From: Nannochloropsis oceanica
Taxonomy: Eukaryota > Sar > Eustigmatophyceae > Eustigmatales > Monodopsidaceae
Assembly: GCA_004519485.1 (NCBI GenBank)
Contig: CP038116.1
Location: forward strand, 434,001-498,000
Reading direction: 5' to 3'
DNA: 64,000 bases
Each line of letters opens with the position of its first letter. Position 1 is the stretch's first letter. The translations under genes and the position numbers were made by a program. Below are positions 34,198 through 43,310 of the stretch, piece after piece. The notes beneath the pieces are model-generated. The model made no database searches. It worked only from the letters and a program-made list of their open reading frames with translations, and had not been told where the DNA came from.

Positions 34198-35757
34198 CTA
34201 CAAATTCCACATCTCCACCCTCACAGGCATGGCCATTAAGTCTCTCAAACCCTCTGCGGGCGTCCTCTTTCCCTCCAAAATCTCCTTTACCCCATATATA
34301 ATCGGAAACTCAAGCTCCCTCCTGTAAGCCCGATTGGTCTTCTCAATCAATTGTACCAGAGAAAAGGCCGTGGCGTGTCCCTCCGCCACCTCTGTTGACG
34401 ACCCTAATATATCCTCCAACTTCTCTCCTTTCCCCAGCCTTACTCCTAAATTCCGATTTCTGCTCAAGGGGCCAAAGCACGTCCCGAACGTATCCCCTAC
34501 CCCGGAGAGTCCCGTCAAGGTGGTGGGCCGTGCGCCTAGGCTCAAGGCCAGGCGCTGCATCTCGTTGCATCCTCTGGTCACCAAAGCAGCCATTGCATTG
34601 GTGCCCAGCCCCAGGCCCTCACACATCCCAGCGGCAATGGCAATCACGTTCTTGACAGCTCCCCCTACCTCGACACCCACCACGTCGGTGGAGGTGAAAA
34701 CACGGAAGTAGTTGCAGCCCATGATGTCGCATATCTCGTTGGCGAGCGCCTCGCTCTCACTGGCGGCCACGACAGCAGTGACCAGCCCCAAGGCGATTTC
34801 ACGCGCAAAGGAGGGCCCAGACAGGTAGGCAGTCTCGCGGTTTGGGCCAAGAGTCTCTAGAAGGATGTCTTGCATCATGCAGAGGGTGCCGGTTTCTATG
34901 CCCTGTAAAGGAGGAGGACAAGAGGGGAGGGAGGGAGGGAGGATGAGGTTTAGACGGCCCACAAAAAGGAACGAATAACAGAGAGAGGAAAACCAACAAA
35001 GATAGCTCACCTTGCTCGTCGAGATAATCGGCGTGTTCTTTGGGACATGCGGCGCAATGTCCTCCAAAAACTTTCTAGAATACTGCACCGGTACCGCATG
35101 AATAATGAAGGACGCATCATTTAAGGCCTCCTCTGGAATGGTAGTCGCGCGAATCGTGGGAGCCAATGAGATATCCGAAAGATAGGTAGGGTGACGATGA
35201 TGCAAATTGATGTGCTCGGCCACGTCTTCTTTCCGCACCAGGATAGTGACTGGAATGCTTTTCTTCCCCAAGACAGAGGCAAGGGCCAGGCCGAAAGACC
35301 CACCGCCGAGCACGGCAAAGCGGACGGGGTAGGGCAAGGGACGGGTAGAACGACTTCTTCGCGCAGAAGCTAGCATGGTAGTCTGAGCAGGTGTTGAAGT
35401 GAAAGAAGGGGGAATGGGAGAGTGGGAAGGGGGGAGGTTAGAGGGCTGGGTAGATAGCCCCCCCGAGGGTGCATTCAAAAGAGACAAGACAAGACGATGT
35501 TAATTTTTTCTTACCCCTCTCCCTTTGTGTTCCTCTTTCCATACCTGTCCCTGTGTACGTCGGGTGCCCCTCGAAATCCTGCTCCCAAAGCTCCCACTTC
35601 CAGCCCCCCCAACAAACGCCGTCGCGGCATGAGCCTGGGAGATGAATTGCGGACACATCCAGCTCAACAAGGCAACCAGTGAGAGGAAACCCAACGTGAA
35701 TGTGGCATATTGCGGCAAGGTTATTGCATTGACTCTTCTGGTGGTTGAGGGTGTCAT
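34198..35757 (-). CDS. NAD(P)-dependent glycerol-3-phosphate dehydrogenase, plastid-targeted
   Basis: Exons 35545-35757, 35011-35382 and 34198-34902, all phase 0; 429 residues. Exon 1 is a presequence of 71 residues: a hydrophobic segment (YATFTLGFLSLVALLSWM) ending in AHAATAFVGG, an ASAFAP-like site with Phe, followed by a basic Ser/Gly/Arg stretch. That predicts the plastid stroma. The catalytic part has the Rossmann loop VLGGGSFGLALASVLG (Gly97-Gly102), the substrate loop GPSFAREIALG, the catalytic Lys in VGGAVKNVIAIAAGMCEG, and TLTGLSGVGDTFGTC. Reaction: DHAP + NAD(P)H to sn-glycerol-3-phosphate, which feeds glycerolipid and oil synthesis. An in-frame ATG early in exon 2 (TTMLASARR) could give a cytosolic form. 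Confidence 0.93.
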
Positions 35758-36273
35758 GGTCGTAGAGCAAGGGCGGGCGGAGTTGCAGCAGACCTGCCAG
35801 CCACCAGGGAGAGAGAAGGAGTACGCAAGCGTTTGTCGCTGCCCAGGCCGCAGTCCCTGTGTCATGAAATCGAAGAGATGGAGGGATGATGCGACCCCGC
35901 TTTAACAGGCAAAGGAAGCTGACTAGGCAAAGCACGCATGCAATTGCGCTACGTCCCTCGCACGTCCCCACGGGCTTGACACTAGGGAAAGGTCAACAAC
36001 TTGCCTTGCTGGCTCGCCGGAGTGATGATGATTGGGGGTGCGAGCGAGCGATGCCGGCATGGTTTTGCTGCCTTTTGCTGTCCTAGTCCACTATAATATC
36101 AGAAGAAGACGTCCCACATGCCCGCACGGTTATCCATAAACAGGCCCTGGTTCCTGACCTCGATCCACCACACACACAAAAACACAGGGTGCTGCAGCCA
36201 CCAGGCAAACGTCTTATCATCAGCATCAGCACGCGTCGCCCTCCTACACAGCAAGTCAGCCAACCCCCCAACC
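35758..36273. promoter_or_regulatory. Divergent promoter region, GPDH / BUD13
   Basis: 516 bases between two divergent start codons. Both promoters and 5' UTRs should lie here. No element identified. Confidence 0.4.
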
Positions 36274-38050
36274 ATGGCCTCCGCCAAGTCTAAAGCAGAC
36301 ATCCTCAAGCGGTACCTCTCATCTTCGATGAGCGAATCTAATGGTAGGTGAGGCGTGAAGGTTGCAGCAAAGAAATGGAAACTGCGGCGATTGTGGGGGA
36401 TGGGAAGTCGACGGCCTGAGGAAAAGGAAAGGAAGTATGTATTCCCTCCCTACCCGCCCATATACCACATGCATCATATACACTACAGAGGTCATAAAGA
36501 CAAAGAAGAAACGCAAAAAGAGGCCCGCAGTCGTAACGGGCGGCATGCACCTGGTGGACCAGGACGAATGGGGCGGGTTTGGTCGGGGCGGCAGCGATAA
36601 CGAAGGTATGTACTTGTATGCGACGTGACATGAGTGTAGAGGAGGAACTATCAGCACTGTTATACTCGCTCATAACAATGGGCAGCAACACGGAGAAGTC
36701 CATACCATATTCAAAATGTCGATCGCTCATCCCTCTTCTCTGTATCCTGCTCCTATCCCCTCAGTTGATGACGGCCCCCTGGTCGTAGACGACAAGGGCG
36801 ACCAAGTCGCCTCCGTGGAAGCCGCTTCGAAGAAGGCAGCAGCCGACCCCGCACCGGGAGCAGCAGCCACTAGTGACATTTCCCCTCCCCGGCGGCGCCC
36901 ACGGCAGGACAGTTCCAGCCCTGACAATTCTCCTCCCCGGCGGACACGCCGTCAGAGCCTTTCCCCCTCTCCTCCTCGTGCTGCGCATGCCCGCGCCAGT
37001 GGGTTCGCTGGTGCTGTCGTTGAGGACGCTTCGCCTCCCCGGCGTCGCAAGCGCCACGATAGTCCACCTCTTCCTTCTTTTCGTGTTGCTGTTGATGCTG
37101 GTGCTGACGAGGACGCAGCTCCTCCACGTCGACGAAGACGACACGATAGCCCTTCCTCCTCTCCTTCTCATTCTACCCTTTCCAAGAGCCGTAAAGACGA
37201 AAAGGAGGAGAAAGATGCCTCCCCACCTCGGCAGCGGAGGCGACAACGGCATGACAGCCCTACTTCCGCTCGTGATGGTGGGGCTGACGGTGGGATGGAT
37301 GGAGGAAGGGAGACGGTGAAGGGTGATGATGCCTCCTCGCCCCATCGTCGTCATCATGACAGCCCCCGTCCTCAAAGGAGGAGCAAGGAGAAGGAGAAGG
37401 AAGGGAGGGAAGAGAAGGAAAAGAAGAAGGAGTCGGGCCTCAAAACCGGGACAGAATTTCGTGTGGAGCTCGAAGCACAGAAGGCGGCCCAAGCACGAGC
37501 ATGGGCGGAGGGGGCTAAAGATCAGTCAATGACGGGGCAGAACGCGGAGACCGTTGTCCGGGATCGTCGCGGGCGGAAGCTGGAGATGCTGAGTGAGTTT
37601 TTGAACCAAGAGGCCTTCAAGGAGGGGAAGGCTGCCAAGGAAGCGAAGGAGGAATATGAGTGGGGGAGGGGAAAGGTGCAGAAGGAGAAGGATGAGGAGC
37701 ACCGAAAGGAGTTGGAGGACATTAAGAACGCTCCATTTGCAAGGTACGAGAGCGATCCGACTTTGGAACGGGCCCGTAAAGCGGAGATCAGAGCGGATGA
37801 CCCCATGGCCGCGTATATGATGAAAAAGCTACGGGAGGCCACGGTGGAGGCAGCGGCGAGAAGCGGCAGGGTGCTCAAGCCTGAATATAAGGGGCCGGCA
37901 CCAAGCACTAATCGTTTTAATATTCGCCCGGGGTACCGTTGGGATGGAATCGATCGTGGGAATGGCTTTGAAGGGAAGTGGTTCAAGCGGCAGAGTGAGC
38001 TGGTCCACAAGCAGCAGAAGGATCGGGCATGGGGGATGTCGGATTTGTAA
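36274..38050 (+). CDS. BUD13: BUD13 homologue, RES-complex splicing factor
   Basis: Exons 36274-36343, 36489-36605 and 36765-38050 (phase 1 throughout); 490 residues. The N-terminus SKADILKRYLSSSMSESNG and the Lys-rich KTKKKRKKRPAVV followed by GGMHLVDQDEW match BUD13. The middle has about eight PPRRR/RHDSP-type repeats, and the conserved C-terminal block contains NRFNIRPGYRWDGIDRGNGF and ends RQSELVHKQQKDRAWGMSDL. BUD13 with Pml1 and Snu17 forms the RES complex, which binds the activated spliceosome and aids splicing and nuclear retention of pre-mRNA. The repeat section is likely phosphorylated at its SP sites (inference). Confidence 0.95.
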
Positions 38051-38265
38051 GATAGCATAGTTCTTAGTCTTTTTTCATGCTACACTCCTATAAAACTATT
38101 GCATGCAACCTGACGTCTTCTAGGACTTGCATACGAAGGCAAGCTTTCCAACAATAAAATGTCGCATATACTTCCCCCTATTTTTTTCCAAGTTTTTCTA
38201 TCGACTTTGACAGGTTTTTCACCACGCAAAGTTCCCGGACGGCCCAAACAGGGGCAGGAGGAGAA

Positions 38266-38284
38266 GGGGGGGGGGGGGGGGGGG
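38266..38284. repeat. Poly(G) run, 19 bases
   Basis: Nineteen consecutive G residues preceded by GGAGGAGAA. Such a run is prone to slippage and to sequencing error, so its true length is uncertain. Confidence 0.85.
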
Positions 38285-38484
38285 AAGAGGAGGTCAGCGA
38301 GGAGGCAACAGATAGAGTGTCCGCATATCCTGCCGCGGTTGACATAACCGGAGATCATGGGGACGAGCTTCCCCACGGACCATACTCCTGTACACCCGTA
38401 GAATGTTACGTGCCCCATTGCCGTCCCGGGACACAAAGTGTTCACAGGTGTCACATCAATAAAGCCCTCGGATGGCCGGCCCCT

Positions 38485-38985
38485 GACCTATTCCTCCTCC
38501 TCCTCCTCCTTCCCCCCCCCCCCTCTGCCTCCTCCTCCGCCTCTTCCTTCTCCTCTCCCTCCTCCCCCCCCTCTGCCTCCTCCTGCTATTGCTCCTCCAC
38601 TTGCTCCCCTTTCCCCTCCTCCTCGTACCCTTCCCCGTCTTCTCCCTCTCCCTCCTCCTACTTTCCCTCCTTCTCTCCCACCTCCTCTCTATCGTCTCCC
38701 TTCTCGTCCACCTCCTCCTCGTCTCCTTCCGTCTCCTCCTCCTCCTCCTTCCCTCCCTCCCCCTCCTTCTTCTTTCTCTAGTTCTCCCTCTTCATCTTTC
38801 TTATCTTCTTCTTCCTCTTCTTCATTTTCATCTTCTTCCCTTTCTTCATTTTCATCTTCTTCTTCCTCTTCTCCTCCTCTTGCTACCTATCCTCCTCCTC
38901 CTCCTCCTCCTCCTTCCCCTCCCCCTCTCCCTCCTTCTCCTCCTCCTCGTCCTCCTCATCGGAGCGCCCTCACTATCTTTCTCTC
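38485..38985. repeat. Pyrimidine tract, (TCC)n/(TTC)n-rich, about 500 bases
   Basis: Almost every base on the + strand is C or T over this stretch, in imperfect TCC, CTCC and TTC repeats. It is capable in principle of triplex (H-DNA) formation. No coding content. Confidence 0.9.
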
Positions 38986-39674
38986 TCCCTCCCCCTTCCT
39001 CCTGTTAATGCTGCGCTGATTCTAGCTATGGTTGCGAGTGCTCGTGCTGCTGCTCCTCCGGGTGAAGGTAGCAGTGAGGGGATTTCTCTATTTCCCCTGT
39101 CAAAGCCGAGGCCCCCGAGGCAAATTTCGACGTCCACAAAATAAAACTCTCAAACAAGCACTCCATAGCATAAGTCAGTGGAAAAAAAACATAGAGAGGA
39201 CACAGAAGAAAGTGGAAGGAGTATTTTGCTTGTCCTTCTTTCCAGGATGTGGCACAGAAAAAGTTGTGTCTAGTATCCTAATTGCATTTTTTCATCACCA
39301 TCTTGGTAGCATGACGGCGTTGCCAGATGGAGTGCCCATGTTGAATGAAGGCATAAGGGGATGGGATCTGTTCGAAAATACCGCATACCCGGAGATGAAA
39401 TAAGTAGAAACAAAAAGAAAGCAAGACGTGAATGATGACAAAATATTGTGTCGACACAGAGGAAAGAAAGAGCTATCGATGGTGGTGTCGCTTGAAGGAA
39501 GAGAGGGTGTCTCGTGCGGACACCCCACTGCCAAGCCCCAAAGAGCTCTTTACGTCCCCGAGGGAACCCCCTCCATCGCAGGCGCGTTCGCCAAAACTCA
39601 TCACCTATCGACCATGCAACCTACCCTCCTCTTCCCACCCGCACCACAGGCCACCCTCGCCACTGCATCAAGCT

Positions 39675-40505
39675 ATGGGCGGGACTAGTGCGATCATGAA
39701 ACGGGACAAGGAGTGGCAAGAAGTCTTGGGCGGTAAGGATGACACAGCCACTCCCTCCCTCCCCTCCTTTTCCGTGCTTGTCCTCATTGCATGCCCCCCT
39801 CGATGCGGGCTGATGCGACGTCGCTGTTCCTCGTCCAGGCATGACCATGAATGAGAAGGTGATGCTTTCGTTCTCACTCTTCCTCATCCCTCGCCTTTGC
39901 CCATACCCTCCCTCTCCTTCCCTCCCTTCATGTGGCCCTTGTTTTTTGCCTCCGCTTCTCCTATCTAAACCCCCCAGCGCTCCTATCCCAATCATCTAGA
40001 CTGTATTCACTTTCACTTTTTTTTTTAATTACTGCTTATTTTCATCCTGGCCTCTATCTTCTTCCCTCCCCTCCCTCCATTTCTTCCCATCACGTTGAAA
40101 CAGCCGTGCACGAGATCTCCAACCTTCTTAACACGGGCTTGGACCGACAGACACTCGCCATCCTCGTCAATTTGTGTGAAGCCGGTGTCAACCCTGAAGC
40201 GTTAGCCCTCGGTACGTGGTGAAGTGCAGTGCAGGGGTTTTCTGAAGTAAATGATGTGTGTAGGTATGGCAGCATCTTTGACGCGTATTTTCTCCTCGTT
40301 CCTACTCCACCAAGCACTTTTCACGCGAAAATCCCCTGTCCGTAACCATTCACTCACGCGTCCGCTCTCTATCTCCCATACACGCACACCGTCAGTGGTG
40401 CAAGAGCTGCGAAAGGAGGCCGCCAGCAAGCAGCAGCAGCAGCAGCAGCAGCAGCATCAACAGGAGCAGGCCACTGGCAGGGATCGGTCGACAGATCGTA
40501 ACTGA
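39675..40505 (+). CDS. MZT1: MOZART1, gamma-tubulin complex subunit
   Basis: Three exons: 39675-39732, 40104-40211 and 40396-40505, phase 1 joins; 91 residues, the family's usual size. The core reads [18 protein letters not shown], then [20 protein letters not shown] and [10 protein letters not shown], aligning with human MZT1 (EISRILNTGLDMETL, INPEALSSVIKELRKA). A polyQ run and a polar tail follow. MZT1 binds the N-terminal part of gamma-tubulin complex proteins and is needed to activate or recruit the gamma-tubulin ring complex at spindle poles. The first exon ([19 protein letters not shown]) is chosen because its phase fits exon 2 directly. Confidence 0.9.
39839..39858 (+). other. Possible 20-base cassette microexon in MZT1 intron 1
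   Basis: It is flanked by a clear acceptor (TCGTCCAG) and donor (AAG|GTGATG). Included between exons 1 and 2 it would add GMTMNEK but shift the MZT1 frame, giving a truncated product; skipped, the normal protein results. It may be a decoy or simply a chance pair of splice-like sites. Confidence 0.3.
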
Positions 40506-41026
40506 ACAAATGCAAATGGCCAGTGGGAATGACGGTGGTAGGAGTGTGCGTTGATTTTATTGGATGTGCATGTCTTTTTTTGGTGTATGTATATGCAGGA
40601 GAAAATAAAGGGCGTCGTAAAAGGCAAGGATATGGCTTAATCCTGAAGAAAAAAGAGACTGACAACGAATTTTTCAGCATGCTCCTCGCGATCACTATAT
40701 CCATTTCCCTCATGCATGTTTCTTTCCAGTTCACCAAGCTTCTAAACACGTTCCCTCCCTCCCTTCCTCTGCTCCTCCCTCCCTCCCTCCCTCCCTCCAT
40801 AGAAGAGGAGCGTCAGTATCTCATTCCTCTATTCCTGGTACGCATGGCTCTCTCTGAGCTTCGTCTCCTCCTTCTCCCCTCACTCCTACTCCATCACCAC
40901 CCTTCCTCCCTCCTGTGCGTCTACGAAACCCACATATTCCTCTTCCTCCACTTGCCCCTAACCCTCCCTCCCTTTCATCTTCTCTTCCAAAGATATATCT
41001 CATTAATTTCCCCCTGCTTTACTCCG
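40506..41026. other. Convergent intergenic region, MZT1 / DTW
   Basis: About 0.5 kb, with a CCCTCCCTCC tract (40750-40800). No gene seen. Confidence 0.5.
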
Positions 41027-42214
41027 TCATTCTCCTGCCTCTATCCCTCCCTGCTCCACTCTTTCCTCCTCCGCTTCCTCCTTCTCTTCCTCCTCCTCCT
41101 CCTCCTCCTCCTTGTTTCTCTGTGCCCAATTCTCCTTCTCCTGCCGCTTCCCGAACCCCCTGTCCACAACCTTATGCAATTTTCCCGACGACTTTAGTAC
41201 CCTCTCGTTGTGAGTGCCCAACATCCTCAAGACCTCCTTCACTCCTTCCTTTCCCCCTCCATCAGTCCCACCCCCACCCCAATCCTCGATGAACCACAGG
41301 GCCGCTTCGATCGTACTAATCCCATCGGCCCTCGTCCGTTGTCGGAGTCGAAAAACCGTCGGTCGATCAGCCACCTCTACCTTTACCCTTACCACTTTCT
41401 CACTTACCCTCCTGTTCAACGCCCGAGCCTGCCGCCAAGTCCCATCCAGCAAGATCACTTGCAACCTCCCCGTCGTTCCATGTTCTCTCCTTTTTTGTTT
41501 TAGTTCTGCCACTGACAAGGCCCCAGCGCACGGCATGAGCGCAACAACGGAGAAAGGGTCTCTGATAGCGGCGGCCTCTAGCTGGGCCAGGCGGGCGTCG
41601 TCTGCTTCTCTTCCTTCCACTAGTAGGCGAGAGCCGGGGTGAGCGAGGGTAAGAAGGTGCCCTGTGTTGCTTATACGTAGGTATTCTTTATAATGCAGCC
41701 AGACGTTAAAATCGATCGGCAGCTTGACGGGCACAACCCCCTCACACAAACACTCCCTTTTCAGCAACCAGCAAGCTTTGCACCTCTGTTTGCTAAACGT
41801 TTCTTCCTTCGTATGAATGACAATCTTCGTGATATGCTGCAGTCGTTCTTCCTTAGGAAACGACTCAACGTGGGGTCCGAGCAGCTTCTTTGCAGGCTGA
41901 TGGGGGTGGCGCATCCCAGGCGCCCCTCCTCGTCGTTGACGACGTCGACCTTGCCTACTGTTGCGTCCGTATAACGGGAGCAGGAATGGCTTTGAATCCA
42001 ATGCAGTGACCTCCTCCTCGTCTTCAATGTCAGAGAGACATATCACCTCTTCGGCATCGTCCTCGTCGTAGTCCATGTCCGCCCCTCGACGCCAGCGGTG
42101 CCTGTCGGTCAGGAGATACACCATGGCCAGTGCTCCGCCCGCTGCGAAGAACACCCCTGTCCCCAAGAGCAGCCAAGAAAATCGCGCCCCTGCAGCAACC
42201 ACACGTGATGACAT
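41027..42214 (-). CDS. DTW-domain protein (tRNA aminocarboxypropyltransferase family), N-terminally membrane-anchored
   Basis: Single exon, 395 residues. It opens with a transmembrane segment (FSWLLLGTGVFFAAGGALAM, about 12-35), then an acidic linker. The DTW domain shows a cysteine cluster CKACWLLKRECLC (Cys145, 148, 155, 157), the motif LLDGTWRQARAL (257-266; D-G-T-W in place of D-T-W), and RQRTRADGISTIEAA near the end. The family includes E. coli TapT/YfiP and human DTWD1/2, which make acp3U on tRNA from S-adenosylmethionine. The C-terminus is a long Glu/Lys run. A membrane anchor is unexpected for a tRNA modifier; the segment could instead be part of an organelle-targeting sequence. Confidence 0.85.
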   Translation of the reverse strand: MSSRVVAAGARFSWLLLGTGVFFAAGGALAMVYLLTDRHRWRRGADMDYDEDDAEEVICLSDIEDEEEVTALDSKPFLLPLYGRNSRQGRRRQRRGGAPGMRHPHQPAKKLLGPHVESFPKEERLQHITKIVIHTKEETFSKQRCKACWLLKRECLCEGVVPVKLPIDFNVWLHYKEYLRISNTGHLLTLAHPGSRLLVEGREADDARLAQLEAAAIRDPFSVVALMPCAGALSVAELKQKRREHGTTGRLQVILLDGTWRQARALNRRVSEKVVRVKVEVADRPTVFRLRQRTRADGISTIEAALWFIEDWGGGGTDGGGKEGVKEVLRMLGTHNERVLKSSGKLHKVVDRGFGKRQEKENWAQRNKEEEEEEEEEKEEAEEERVEQGGIEAGE

Positions 42215-43310
42215 GCCTGTAGATGATGTTGTCGGGGTAGTGTGTGGGCAGAGGGGATTCGAGGCCTATGAATGTGGTGGTGACCCAGAGTGAGCGGCGC
42301 CATGTTGGTTGGCCAAAGAGGGAGGAGGTTGCACAATACCCCCCAACCCTACTGGCGCTCACCGCCCTCTTCACGAGGGGAGGTTGAGCGCGTATCAATA
42401 TAGTTGGGAAATAGCTAGATTCGGTCGTGTATCAGTGAAGTGCGGGGTCCTCGCATTGACGTGGAGGGGAGCAAACGTACTTGCCAATCGGGCACTCGGG
42501 AGCATATTCATCGCGAGCAGCAAATAAAAAAACAAATAGGGTATTTTTGACCCCGAATAATTCCTAGCCATACCCAACCCGTCCTTTCATGTGACACACT
42601 ATCATCGACGGTGAGCAATACTTCCACCAGCAGTATTAGGAGAGCATCACTTCCAACGGCAGCTAAAGCAGCGGCTTCCCTCCCTCTGGGACGTGATTGT
42701 AGTTGTGTTATTTTTCTTCATGCCTTAAGTATCTAGCATTAATCGATCGCTCGGCTCCTTCTCTTCTCGCTTCAGCGTATGTATGGTGTAGCCAGTCTGT
42801 CTTGTTCTGTTTTTCTGTCTTGTTTTGGTCCGAGCCCCTTCCCTACCCCATAGACAAGCAATGAATGTTTCGCATCGCGTCATGTTTCTCTTTCTCTCTG
42901 TCTCACTTTCTTTATTATTCTTGTTCGTAGTGCCGCTAGCCGTGGCAATACCACTGCGTCGCGTCGTTGTCCACCGTTGGCAGAGACGAAGGAAATCGAA
43001 AAACCGAAATACGTACACACTCTTTAATGCGCACAACACACACATATGATGGGGCTAAGAGAGCTGCTTCTGTCCCTTCACGCTTCCCTGCTATCCGTCC
43101 TCACGTATGCCTATCCTTCCCTCCTTCCCTTTCTCCTCTCGGTTCGGATACAGTAAAAATGATGAGTATGGACGGAGGCATGGAAATGGCACTCACAGTC
43201 TCGTCGTGGCAAAATGAACTAATTAATTACACCGTACTCAGGGGCCGTACTCCCTGTTTTCCCCTCCTTTGTATCTGTCACTCTTCTCTTTGACGAGTAA
43301 GGCTTATTAT
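42215..43310. other. Intergenic region, DTW promoter side / NDC80 3' side
   Basis: About 1.1 kb. The left part must hold the DTW promoter. Short open frames are unremarkable; no gene seen. Confidence 0.5.

Larger units (their letters stand above)
38051..39674. other. Intergenic region with homopurine/homopyrimidine tracts
   Basis: About 1.6 kb downstream of BUD13. It contains a 19-base G run and a roughly 500-base pyrimidine tract. The open frames over the tract (Pro/Leu/Ser only) are artefacts of composition. The rest (39020-39670) shows no gene. Confidence 0.6.

Noticed and set aside
38438-39019. Open frames over the pyrimidine tract that look like Pro- or Leu-rich proteins
   Set aside because: Any frame of a C/T-only sequence stays open and yields only Pro, Leu, Ser and Phe. 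There are no splice sites or domains.
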